DNA of 15,420 nt from Bacteroidales bacterium. GTDB taxonomy: Bacteria; Bacteroidota; Bacteroidia; Bacteroidales; UBA7960. Where the stretch lies: positions 1-15,420 of the forward strand of contig PWNY01000006.1 in assembly GCA_003557805.1 (NCBI GenBank). The letters are read 5' to 3'. Each line of letters starts with the position of its first letter. Positions within the stretch are counted from its first letter, which is position 1. This document shows positions 1-6,804 of this stretch, in pieces. Under the pieces are notes generated by a model that saw only the letters and a list, made by a program, of their open reading frames with translations, made no database searches and had not been told where the DNA came from. The position numbers and the translations under genes were made by a program.

Positions 1-698
1 GCCATTTTTGTAACTGCAAACTTAAAAACAGGCTGGCCTTCCTGGTAAACATAGTGTTCGCGGGCATCTATAGTGTCGTAACTGGGTGGTTTAAGGGAGC
101 CTCCGGCTTTCATGTGAAGATGCTTGTAACCGGAACCATCAGTTTCAAACTTGTGGTCTGTAATGCCGTTGCCGTCATTTGACGGTTCCAGGAGCACAGC
201 ACAGGCAGCATCCCCGAAAATAACACAGGTCTGCCTGTCGGTATAGTCGACTATGGAGGACATCTTGTCTGCACCTACAACTATTACCTTTTTATATTTA
301 CCGGATTCCACAAATTTTGATGCTGTGACCAGTGCGTATATAAAGCCCGAGCATGCTGCATTCATATCATAGCTGAATGCATTCCTTATGCCGGCCTTAT
401 GGCTTATCAGATTGGCGGTTGCGGGGAACTTCATGTCAGGGGTAACAGTTGAACAGATAAGCAAATCAACCTCGTCAGGAGCTATGCCCCTTTTTTCCAG
501 CAACCCTGTCACAGCCTTGCTTCCCATATCGGAAGTGGCAAGTCCGTTACCTTTTAATATCCTTCTCTCCTTTATGCCGGTCCGGGTCGAGATCCATTCG
601 TCAGAGGTGTCAACCATCTGTTCAAGTTCGGCATTGGTAAGAACGTAGTCGGGAAGGTTACCGTGGACGGCAGTAATGGCGGCTTTGATATTTGTCAT
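1..698 (-). CDS. fabH: 3-oxoacyl-ACP synthase III (KAS III), 3' end cut by window
   Basis: FabH condenses acetyl-CoA (or a branched acyl-CoA) with malonyl-ACP and so starts each round of fatty acid synthesis in the cytoplasm. My translation from the ATG at 698 gives 232 residues before the window ends; the family is usually about 320-335. The N-terminal part carries the family signature DEWISTRTGIKERR near residues 35-50. The nucleophilic cysteine is Cys116 in the motif MNAACSGF (codon 351-353), close to Cys112 of the E. coli enzyme. The catalytic His and Asn lie in the missing C-terminal part. The gene starts 25 bases after the plsX stop and is the last gene visible in the yceD-rpmF-plsX-fabH operon, an arrangement common in bacteria. 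No frameshift is visible; the truncation comes only from the window edge. Confidence 0.96.
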   Translation of the reverse strand, partial: MTNIKAAITAVHGNLPDYVLTNAELEQMVDTSDEWISTRTGIKERRILKGNGLATSDMGSKAVTGLLEKRGIAPDEVDLLICSTVTPDMKFPATANLISHKAGIRNAFSYDMNAACSGFIYALVTASKFVESGKYKKVIVVGADKMSSIVDYTDRQTCVIFGDAACAVLLEPSNDGNGITDHKFETDGSGYKHLHMKAGGSLKPPSYDTIDAREHYVYQEGQPVFKFAVTKM

Positions 699-723
699 GG
701 GAAAAAACAGTTAATTCAAAAAG

Positions 724-1701
724 CTAATCATCTTCTGAAGGGAAAATACGACCTTTTGAATATTGGTCCATTGCAATCCTTATATGATCTGAAACACCGG
801 CCTCAAAAACACTCCTTGTATGCAGTATCATATTCTTTATTGCGACATCATTCGATATACCATGTCCAATAAGGACTGTGGAGTTGATACCCAATATCGG
901 GGTGCCACCATAACGCTCGTAATTGAAGCGGGCGAAAAAATCATCTACCAGGCCTCTTTTTACCATCAGCCTGAACATCGCTTCCATGTTCTTTAGAACA
1001 ATATTACCGGTAAAGCCGTCACACACGAACACATCCACCCTGTCCTTGAAAAAATCACGGCTCTCAACATTGCCTATAAAGTGAAAATCGCTGTTGTCCT
1101 TCATCAGCCTGTAAGCTGACTGGCAGAGTACGCTGCCCTTGTCTTCCTCTGACCCGATATTCAAAAGCCCCACGCGGGGAGAGTCGATCCCGTAAACATA
1201 TTTAGCATAAATCGATCCAAGAAGGCCGAACTGGTAGAGTACATCCGCCTTTGTATCGGGATTTGTACCTACATCTATCAGGATGCCAACACGCCCGTTC
1301 TCTTTTGGGATTATCGATGTGGTTGCCGGACGGATTATACCGTGTACGGTATTAACACTGTATATGGATCCTACAAGCATTGCACCAGTATTGCCGGCAC
1401 TGCAAAAACCATCTATCTCGCCGGTCTTCAGCATTTTAAAACCGATAGCTATACTTGAGGCAGGCTTCCTGGAAAAAGCTTTCGTGGGAGATTCACCCAT
1501 TTGGATAACATCGGGAGCATGGACAATGTCAAAAAGCCCGCTGTTAATCTTTTCATCTTCCAGGTGCTTATGAATTACCTCCTCGTCACCAATAAGAACA
1601 ATGCGATCATTGCCGGACAACTCTTTCTGTGCAAGTATTGCACCTCCCATGGTGGCTCTGGTGGCATAGTCACCACCCATGACGTCAAAACCGATATTCA
1701 T
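724..1701 (-). CDS. plsX: phosphate acyltransferase PlsX
   Basis: PlsX converts acyl-ACP plus phosphate into acyl-phosphate, the acyl donor that PlsY uses for the first step of phospholipid synthesis. It is a peripheral membrane enzyme. The 325 residues match the usual family length. Recognisable family blocks are DVMGGDYA at 6-13, AGNTGAM at 102-108, PATTSIIP at 125-132, DVGTNPDTKADVLYQFG at 143-159, GLLNIGSEEDKGS at 178-190, CDGFTGNIVLKNMEA at 227-241 and INSTVLIGHG at 272-281. The ATG at 1701 begins the canonical N-terminus MNIGFDVMGGD and is preceded on the minus strand by AGGGAA, a reasonable ribosome binding site. It lies 41 bases after rpmF and 25 bases before fabH, in one operon linking phospholipid and fatty acid initiation. 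Confidence 0.97.
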   Translation of the reverse strand: MNIGFDVMGGDYATRATMGGAILAQKELSGNDRIVLIGDEEVIHKHLEDEKINSGLFDIVHAPDVIQMGESPTKAFSRKPASSIAIGFKMLKTGEIDGFCSAGNTGAMLVGSIYSVNTVHGIIRPATTSIIPKENGRVGILIDVGTNPDTKADVLYQFGLLGSIYAKYVYGIDSPRVGLLNIGSEEDKGSVLCQSAYRLMKDNSDFHFIGNVESRDFFKDRVDVFVCDGFTGNIVLKNMEAMFRLMVKRGLVDDFFARFNYERYGGTPILGINSTVLIGHGISNDVAIKNMILHTRSVFEAGVSDHIRIAMDQYSKGRIFPSEDD

Positions 1702-1742
1702 TTCCCTGGCATTAATGGATAAACACTGGGGGCAAGAGAGGG

Positions 1743-1928
1743 TTAGGCTGTCGCTGATTTCTCTATAGCTGCCTTACCCCTGTAAAAACCGCACTCCGGA
1801 CATACCCTGTGCATAATCCGTGCCGTTCCGCAGTTTGAACAGACGGTGAGTGCAGGTTCAGTTGCCTTGTAATGGGTACGTCTTTTATCCCTGCGGGTTT
1901 TTGATATTTTACTCTTAGGATGTGCCAT
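1743..1928 (-). CDS. rpmF: 50S ribosomal protein L32
   Basis: L32 is a small protein of the large ribosomal subunit. The 61-residue product starts MAHPKSKISKTRRDKRR, the typical L32 basic N-terminus, and has a zinc-ribbon with cysteines at 30, 33, 43 and 46 (CSNC ... CPEC). This is therefore the zinc-binding, four-cysteine form rather than the cysteine-free paralogue some bacteria express under zinc limitation. Length is normal for the family. It sits 23 bases after yceD and 41 bases before plsX, the classic yceD-rpmF-plsX-fabH order, and is probably co-transcribed from the promoter in front of yceD. Confidence 0.98.
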   Translation of the reverse strand: MAHPKSKISKTRRDKRRTHYKATEPALTVCSNCGTARIMHRVCPECGFYRGKAAIEKSATA

Positions 1929-1951
1929 GATATTGTTATATTAATAAGCGA

Positions 1952-2491
1952 TTAATTATCCTTGTTAAAGTACAGGTTCTTTAAAACATCAAATGGTGAA
2001 CCTTCCAGTGGTTCAGCATCGGATCCGGGAGAAAGCCGTCTGACTCTCTCCAGCATATCCCTGTCGCAACCACTATTACCGTGAGCATCATCGGGATGAA
2101 CCTTTTTCAGGGGGAGCCCCAGGTGGATATACTCATATACATACTGGGCAATGTCAAAATGGCTGTCTGTTGAAGGTATAACAACGACATCCTCGCTCTG
2201 CTCATAATAGCTCTCACCGAACTTGACAAAGAGTTTCTCCCTGTGGTTGAACCGATCATGATAGGCCTCAAGGCAGCGATCGCAAAAAAGCTCAATCCAT
2301 CCACTGAACCAAAAATCAAAGACAAGCATATTGTCTTCCTTTAAAAGTTCAAGGTTCAGGTTAATATCACCCTGGCTGATCTCTGAATGCTCAAAGCAAT
2401 CAAAAAATGACGGGCCTATTCCGAATGAGAACTTGTGATTCCCATTCGAAAGTCCCGAAAAACCAATTCTGTATGGCTTGAGTGCTTCCAC
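1952..2491 (-). CDS. YceD/DUF177 family protein
   Basis: This is a member of the YceD (DUF177) family, which is nearly always encoded directly upstream of rpmF. In plants and E. coli the family is linked to 23S rRNA accumulation, so a role in large-subunit maturation is likely but not shown here. The 179-residue product has the family pair of cysteines, Cys70 and Cys73 in ELFCDRCLEAY, a further Cys142, the block LGLPLKKVHP near 124-133 and a C-terminal SPFDVLKNLYF resembling the family's usual DPR-type ending. The start codon is GTG (2489-2491) with AGGGA a few bases upstream, and a Bacteroidota -7 box sits about 25 bases before it, so no longer start is possible. It is the first gene of the operon. 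Confidence 0.88.
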   Translation of the reverse strand: MEALKPYRIGFSGLSNGNHKFSFGIGPSFFDCFEHSEISQGDINLNLELLKEDNMLVFDFWFSGWIELFCDRCLEAYHDRFNHREKLFVKFGESYYEQSEDVVVIPSTDSHFDIAQYVYEYIHLGLPLKKVHPDDAHGNSGCDRDMLERVRRLSPGSDAEPLEGSPFDVLKNLYFNKDN

Positions 2492-2516
2492 TTTTCCCTG
2501 GATTTTTTAAAGGCTG

Positions 2517-2546
2517 CAAAGATAAAACTAATGTATGAAAAAAAAA
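2517..2546 (-). promoter_or_regulatory. promoter of the yceD-rpmF-plsX-fabH operon
   Basis: The minus strand reads TATCTTTG at 2524-2517, a perfect match to the Bacteroidota -7 element TAnnTTTG. Eighteen bases upstream lies TTTT (2546-2543) within a T-tract, in place of the usual -33 TTTG. The inferred transcription start is near 2510, giving a leader of only about 20 bases before the GTG of yceD. The -33 region overlaps the T-tract of the terminator of the preceding oxidoreductase gene, so terminator and promoter are packed together. Inferred from motif only. Confidence 0.6.
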
Positions 2547-2561
2547 AGCTTTTGGCTTTTT
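2538..2561 (-). terminator. AT-rich rho-independent terminator of the 1076-residue oxidoreductase gene
   Basis: On the minus strand AAAAAGC (2561-2555), loop CAAAA and GCTTTTT (2549-2543) form a 7-bp stem that runs into ten consecutive T's (2547-2538). The stem has only two G-C pairs, so it is weak by itself, but it lies 25 bases after the oxidoreductase stop and just before the next gene's promoter, where a terminator is expected. Confidence 0.55.
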
Positions 2562-2570
2562 AATCCGTGT

Positions 2571-2607
2571 CCGGTGAAGGCCGGTTCTACCTGAAGGCCT
2601 TCTCCGG
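2571..2607 (-). repeat. GC-rich inverted repeat spanning a stop codon
   Basis: Arms 2571-2582 (ccggtgaaggcc) and 2596-2607 (ggccttctccgg) are complementary at 11 of 12 positions, with a 13-base loop that holds the TAG stop (2587-2589) of the oxidoreductase gene. On the minus-strand mRNA this gives a strong hairpin ten bases before the AT-rich terminator. It may protect the 3' end or add to termination; that role is inferred. Confidence 0.6.
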
Positions 2608-5600
2608 CAACCCGTCTCCTTCGAGACTTAGCCTGCTGAAGTACTCTGGTACCTCCTTCCCGGCCAGGGAGTCCACGTAGAGTCTTGCAAGATATTGTCC
2701 CAGCATGAACCCCTGCCCCCTGAGACCAAGAAACAGCCCTTTTTCAACATCAACGATCATCCTCGGCTCAATATAGTACCCTGCCCACAAAGCCTGGAAG
2801 CCTGCCGCCGAGATCTCGGGTATCCAGTCGGTAAACACCTCCGAAACAATCTCCGAGAAGTCCCTGGAGTTGATCTTAACATCCTTTTCGGTTTCAACAG
2901 GCTCAACCAGCGGTGAAGCACAGCCAATTATCTGACCCGTATCACCAAGTTGCTGTCCGTAAACTGCAGTGAAGCCCTTGTAGTTTCGCCGGTCAATTAG
3001 CATATTCAGGGGCTCACCGTCAATACCTAGCATGGGAAGCCGGCGGGTAATAAACGCCTGGTGCCTTACCGGGTAAAGGCCGGTCTCTATATCAAGCTGG
3101 CCGGCGAAATGCGCCCCTTTGTCGCCAAGGGCGTTTATGAACAGGGGAGTATGGTATTCGACATATTCACCGTCATGGGTACGGACAACAGCGATGTATT
3201 TTTCCCCGCTCCTGGAAACATCTACAAGCCTTGTGTCTTCGTGGACTGTTCCACCGCTTGCCTTACCAAGCCCACGCAGACCCTCTATCACCTTACCGGG
3301 TGTTGCCTGCCAGCATTCACTGGTCTTAAGGGCAGCAATGTATTTATCATTGTCCTTTCTGAAATACGGGGATATCTCGCTCTGAAAGTCCCGGGGCATT
3401 AACATTTTCGCCTTCTGCCAGGCCATTGAATCTTCCAGTGCCCTGAATGTCTGATCATCATGGGCAAAATTTATATAGTTAATAAGCCTGAAATCAACGC
3501 CTCCCTTCTCATCCAACTCACGGAAAAGCTCCAGGTTATGCCTTGCAATATCGGTCAGTTCGGGCACACTGAACACTGGCCTACCTCCGGCTATATTCCT
3601 CCAGGAGCTTCCAAAGCCATGGTTGATAAGTACCGGGTCGTAGCCTTCCTCGGCCAGAAAGCGGAAAAGTGCACTGCCACCTATTCCCCCGCCTGCTACC
3701 AGTGCCCTGGTTTCAATCCTGCGCCTCTGCCTGTTAATTGTACTGGTAAGGACCCTGTCGTGAATCTCAGAGGGATAGAGCTCTCCCAGAGTTATCTGGT
3801 TCGACATGGGCGCCCTGGGTGTTGAACCTCCGATAAGCTCCACACCCAGAGGCCTTAAGTTTAGCTTAAGCCTCTGTATACACCTTTTACCCCTGCAGGG
3901 ACCCATTCCAAGGTGGGTTGTATGCTTTATCTCCTCAACAGAGACGTATTTGCGGTCACCAATAACCTTTAATACATCTTCGAACAAGACATCATCACAG
4001 TGGCACATAAAGAAACCCTCTCCCCGGGCATCTTTGCAGGGTTTGACATTTAGCTTTTCGGGATACTCTTCCTTAATAATGAATCCCCTGACCTTCAACT
4101 GGTCATCCCTTTCCATCCCTTCTGTTTTTATCCTGGCAATATGTGTCAGGTTCTGCTTTCGGAGTACTTTCTGAATCACACCCTCACCAAGTATATTGGC
4201 ATTGTTGTCCACCAGGTAGACCTCTTTGCCGGCATCCATGTCAAATTCAATTGGCAAAAAGAATATTCCGCGCTTAAGGTTATAGCCGAATATGGCAAGC
4301 CCCGGGCACTGGTAAACACAATCCATGCAGCCCACACACTTATCATAATCTATATTGGGGACCGTACTGGTTGATGATTTGGTTATAGCCCCGTATTTGC
4401 AGGCAAAGGCACAGGGGTTGCAGGCAAAGCCATGCAGGCAGTCAATGATGACAAAAGGCTTGTCCAGGCGCTCCTCTTCAGGCATAAATGGCTCATCCAA
4501 TACCCTTAGTGGGTGCTGCTGGGAGTCTATATACTCCTTTGAAACAGCCAGGTAGTCGTCATAATCATACCTTGCCTTAAGGTTTTCAAGAATCTCGTAT
4601 GCAACCTGTTTTCCTCTGAGAACAGCACTGGTACCTTCACCAATACGTATTGCATCACCTGCCCCGTAACAATTACGGCCAAACATCTCCCTCCCTTTCT
4701 CAAGAAGCACATCATCCGGCATCAGCCCGGTGCATATGTTTATCGCATCAATACCTGAAATTATCTTTTCCGTGCCCTCTACAGGTTTGAAATTGTCTGC
4801 CTCAGCCACGATGGCCGCTGAAATACCGTCACCTTTTTTATTTGGTACCGCCTCAAGTATCATATGTGAAAGCATAACCGGTATACCCAGGCGCCTGACA
4901 CGGTTTGCCTGCACAGGGAAACCTCCTTCAGAAGGCATTGCCTCGAGTATGGCCCGTACCTTTGCACCAGCCTGAACAAGCTGGTAGCTTGTAAGGTATC
5001 CTATGTTCCCTGCTCCAATGGTAAGAATATTCTTGCCAAGCAGTGTGAGCTCGGTATTCATCATTTTCTGGATAACCGCTGCGGTGTATACGCCCGGAAG
5101 GTCATCATTGTGAAATGTCGGCAGAAAAGGTACTGCGCCGGTGGCGACCACGAAATGACCGCAGTCGATATAGAATATCTCATTTGTCCTGAAATTCTTG
5201 ACCGCAACCCTGTTGCCCTCAAAAACGTCCCACACCGTGCAGTCAAGCATTATTCCGTCATGGTTGTCACCGGCAAGGGTTGAGGCTATCTCGAAGCCTC
5301 TCATTCCCCCGTACTTCTTCTCCTTCTCAAAGAAGAAGAACTGGTGGGTCTGCATATTGAACTGACCCCCGATCTCAGAGTTGGAGTCGACAACTATATT
5401 GCTAATACCATGATTGTTGAGCACTTCCCTTGCTGCAAGACCTGCAGGGCCTGCCCCCACTATAACCACAGTTGTTTTGAACACCCTGATACCTTCGGGC
5501 TTTTTACGGATATCGGGTTCCGCAACATAGCCCTTTGGGATCTCTGCAACCTCCTTAACGTTGTCAACAGCTGTTATACAAATCCTTTTAACCTCTCCGT

Positions 5601-5817
5601 CAACAAGCATTTCACAGGCACTGCATTTACCAATACCACACTCCAGGCTGCGGCTGCGGTTCTTAAGGCTATGGCTGTGTATCGGATATCCCGCCTGGTG
5701 AAGTGCAGCAGCAATCGTAAACCCACATTCCCCCTCTACTCTTTTTCCGTTAAAGTCAAAGGAGTGCTTTTTGGTTTCATGAATTTCTATAATTGGATGT
5801 TTAACTATCTTGTGCAT
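2587..5817 (-). CDS. multi-cofactor FAD oxidoreductase, fused proline dehydrogenase/HCN synthase/opine oxidase-like subunits
   Basis: This 1076-residue protein carries, in one chain, modules usually split over two to four subunits of dye-linked L-proline dehydrogenase, HcnABC and octopine/nopaline oxidase. Residues 15-95: 2Fe-2S domain with Cys60, 65, 68 and 80. Residues 113-415: two-dinucleotide flavoprotein with GAGPAG at 121-126, a second GAGNIG at 268-273 and GAGDAI at 385-390. Residues 455-515: two 4Fe-4S clusters, Cys460/466/469/473 and Cys494/497/500/504. Residues 600-655: BFD-like 2Fe-2S domain with Cys605, 607, 641 and 646. Residues 703-1065: DAO-type FAD domain starting GGGIGG at 709-714. 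It has no signal peptide or membrane segment and is likely cytoplasmic. It probably oxidises an amino or imino acid and passes electrons through the clusters to NAD(P) or another carrier; the substrate is not readable. The gene appears monocistronic, with its own promoter and terminator. Confidence 0.9.
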   Translation of the reverse strand: MHKIVKHPIIEIHETKKHSFDFNGKRVEGECGFTIAAALHQAGYPIHSHSLKNRSRSLECGIGKCSACEMLVDGEVKRICITAVDNVKEVAEIPKGYVAEPDIRKKPEGIRVFKTTVVIVGAGPAGLAAREVLNNHGISNIVVDSNSEIGGQFNMQTHQFFFFEKEKKYGGMRGFEIASTLAGDNHDGIMLDCTVWDVFEGNRVAVKNFRTNEIFYIDCGHFVVATGAVPFLPTFHNDDLPGVYTAAVIQKMMNTELTLLGKNILTIGAGNIGYLTSYQLVQAGAKVRAILEAMPSEGGFPVQANRVRRLGIPVMLSHMILEAVPNKKGDGISAAIVAEADNFKPVEGTEKIISGIDAINICTGLMPDDVLLEKGREMFGRNCYGAGDAIRIGEGTSAVLRGKQVAYEILENLKARYDYDDYLAVSKEYIDSQQHPLRVLDEPFMPEEERLDKPFVIIDCLHGFACNPCAFACKYGAITKSSTSTVPNIDYDKCVGCMDCVYQCPGLAIFGYNLKRGIFFLPIEFDMDAGKEVYLVDNNANILGEGVIQKVLRKQNLTHIARIKTEGMERDDQLKVRGFIIKEEYPEKLNVKPCKDARGEGFFMCHCDDVLFEDVLKVIGDRKYVSVEEIKHTTHLGMGPCRGKRCIQRLKLNLRPLGVELIGGSTPRAPMSNQITLGELYPSEIHDRVLTSTINRQRRRIETRALVAGGGIGGSALFRFLAEEGYDPVLINHGFGSSWRNIAGGRPVFSVPELTDIARHNLELFRELDEKGGVDFRLINYINFAHDDQTFRALEDSMAWQKAKMLMPRDFQSEISPYFRKDNDKYIAALKTSECWQATPGKVIEGLRGLGKASGGTVHEDTRLVDVSRSGEKYIAVVRTHDGEYVEYHTPLFINALGDKGAHFAGQLDIETGLYPVRHQAFITRRLPMLGIDGEPLNMLIDRRNYKGFTAVYGQQLGDTGQIIGCASPLVEPVETEKDVKINSRDFSEIVSEVFTDWIPEISAAGFQALWAGYYIEPRMIVDVEKGLFLGLRGQGFMLGQYLARLYVDSLAGKEVPEYFSRLSLEGDGLPEKAFR

Positions 5818-6054
5818 GGAATAAAAAAATAATTAGTATCGTATAGTTAGCCAAAGCTTTATGATATCGCAGGCAAAGGTAATTATTTAAGATAATCAAA
5901 CCGTTCAACTGTTTATTTTTACTCTTTCTAAATTTTTTGGGCCGGAAAACCAGGCCCTGGACTTATTTGAACTCATGGTCAAAATGTATTAAATTAGGGG
6001 TCAAATACTGAATAAAGGATAAAGGCTGTGATCCAAATGTAAAACCACAATAAA
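5818..6054. other. divergent intergenic region between oxidoreductase and SagB-type genes
   Basis: This 237-base AT-rich region separates two divergent redox genes. Toward the oxidoreductase it holds a -7 type promoter box (5874-5881). A short hairpin, gggccgg/ccaggccc at 5939-5957 with one bulged A, lies in the middle and has no T-tract on its downstream side, so it does not look like a terminator. I could not find a consensus -7 box on the plus strand for the SagB-type gene. Confidence 0.5.
5874..5900 (-). promoter_or_regulatory. candidate promoter of the oxidoreductase gene
   Basis: The minus strand reads TACCTTTG at 5881-5874, matching the -7 consensus TAnnTTTG. A TTTG lies upstream at 5900-5897, but the spacing of 15 bases is shorter than the 18 seen at two other sites in this window. 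The inferred start near 5867 gives a leader of about 50 bases before the ATG at 5817. Confidence 0.45.
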
Positions 6055-6792
6055 ATGAAGAAGTACCTTACAGCAGTTCTGATTTTCGCACTACTCGGCA
6101 TTGGTGCGATTATTTTCAAGGTGGGCTCACGCAGCCTCACACCTGCAGGGACAAATACCCGCGCAGAAACAATAACTAACAGACAAATTCAGACCGGAGA
6201 GATGATCGATTTGCCACAACCAGTTACAGACGGTGATATGAGCGTGGAAAAGGCGCTTACACTGCGCCGCTCTATCCGCAGTTACAGCAGTGAACCACTG
6301 AGCCTTTCAGAGGTTTCCCAGCTGCTTTGGTCGGCCCAGGGCATTACCAGTGAGCAGGGGTTCAGAACTGCACCTTCGGCCGGTGCAACTTTCCCCCTTG
6401 AGATGTTCATGGTTGTCAATAATGTTGAAGGGCTGGAAAAGGGAATTTACCATTATCATCCCCACGAGCACCAGCTTGAGTTCATAAGGGACGAGGATGT
6501 AACCCCTCCCCTGTTCAGGGCATGCCTTAGCCAGTCCATGATAAGAGAGGGAGGTGCGGTTCTTGTATTCGCCGCAGATTTTGAACGCACAACCGGCAGA
6601 TACGGAGAAAGGGGCATAAGATATGTTTATAATGAAATCGGCCATGCGGGTCAGAACGTTCACCTGCAAGCTGCAGCCCTTAACCTTGGTACGGTCGTAA
6701 TAGGTGCATACCGTGATGATGAGGTGGAAGATATATTACGGCTGGGTAATAACCTGAATGTTCTATACCTAATGCCTGTCGGCAGGCTCTGA
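6055..6792 (+). CDS. membrane-anchored SagB-type nitroreductase-family protein
   Basis: This 245-residue protein belongs to the nitroreductase superfamily, SagB/ThcOx branch, whose FMN enzymes include the azoline dehydrogenases of thiazole/oxazole peptide synthesis. Visible family blocks are the FMN-binding LRRSIRSYS at 70-78, the APSAGATFPLE motif at 106-116, the YHYHPHEHQLE segment around 122-132, YNEIGHAGQNVHLQA at 192-206 and the C-terminal GAYRDDEVEDIL at 217-228. Residues 5-22 are hydrophobic after a Lys-Lys start, so the enzyme is probably exported or tethered to the membrane; there is no lipobox cysteine. It is the only plus-strand gene, with its stop 12 bases from the convergent barrel gene. 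No YcaO cyclase or precursor peptide gene is nearby, so peptide modification is not supported. The true electron acceptor and substrate are unknown. Confidence 0.88.
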   Translation: MKKYLTAVLIFALLGIGAIIFKVGSRSLTPAGTNTRAETITNRQIQTGEMIDLPQPVTDGDMSVEKALTLRRSIRSYSSEPLSLSEVSQLLWSAQGITSEQGFRTAPSAGATFPLEMFMVVNNVEGLEKGIYHYHPHEHQLEFIRDEDVTPPLFRACLSQSMIREGGAVLVFAADFERTTGRYGERGIRYVYNEIGHAGQNVHLQAAALNLGTVVIGAYRDDEVEDILRLGNNLNVLYLMPVGRL

Positions 6793-6804
6793 GAGGAGAG
6801 GTGA

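Noticed and set aside
3061..3402. Long plus-strand ORFs inside the oxidoreductase and other minus-strand genes
   Set aside because: They are antisense shadows of clearly conserved coding sequence and have no recognisable domains of their own.
4303..4440. Irregular first 4Fe-4S motif (C-x5-C-x2-C-x3-C) in the oxidoreductase as a broken cluster
   Set aside because: The CNPC...C arrangement next to a canonical CxxCxxCxxxCP is familiar from related flavoprotein ferredoxin domains, and all eight cysteines are present.
5939..5957. Hairpin gggccgg/ccaggccc as a terminator
   Set aside because: No T-tract follows it on either strand's 3' side and no gene ends toward it; both flanking genes read away from it.
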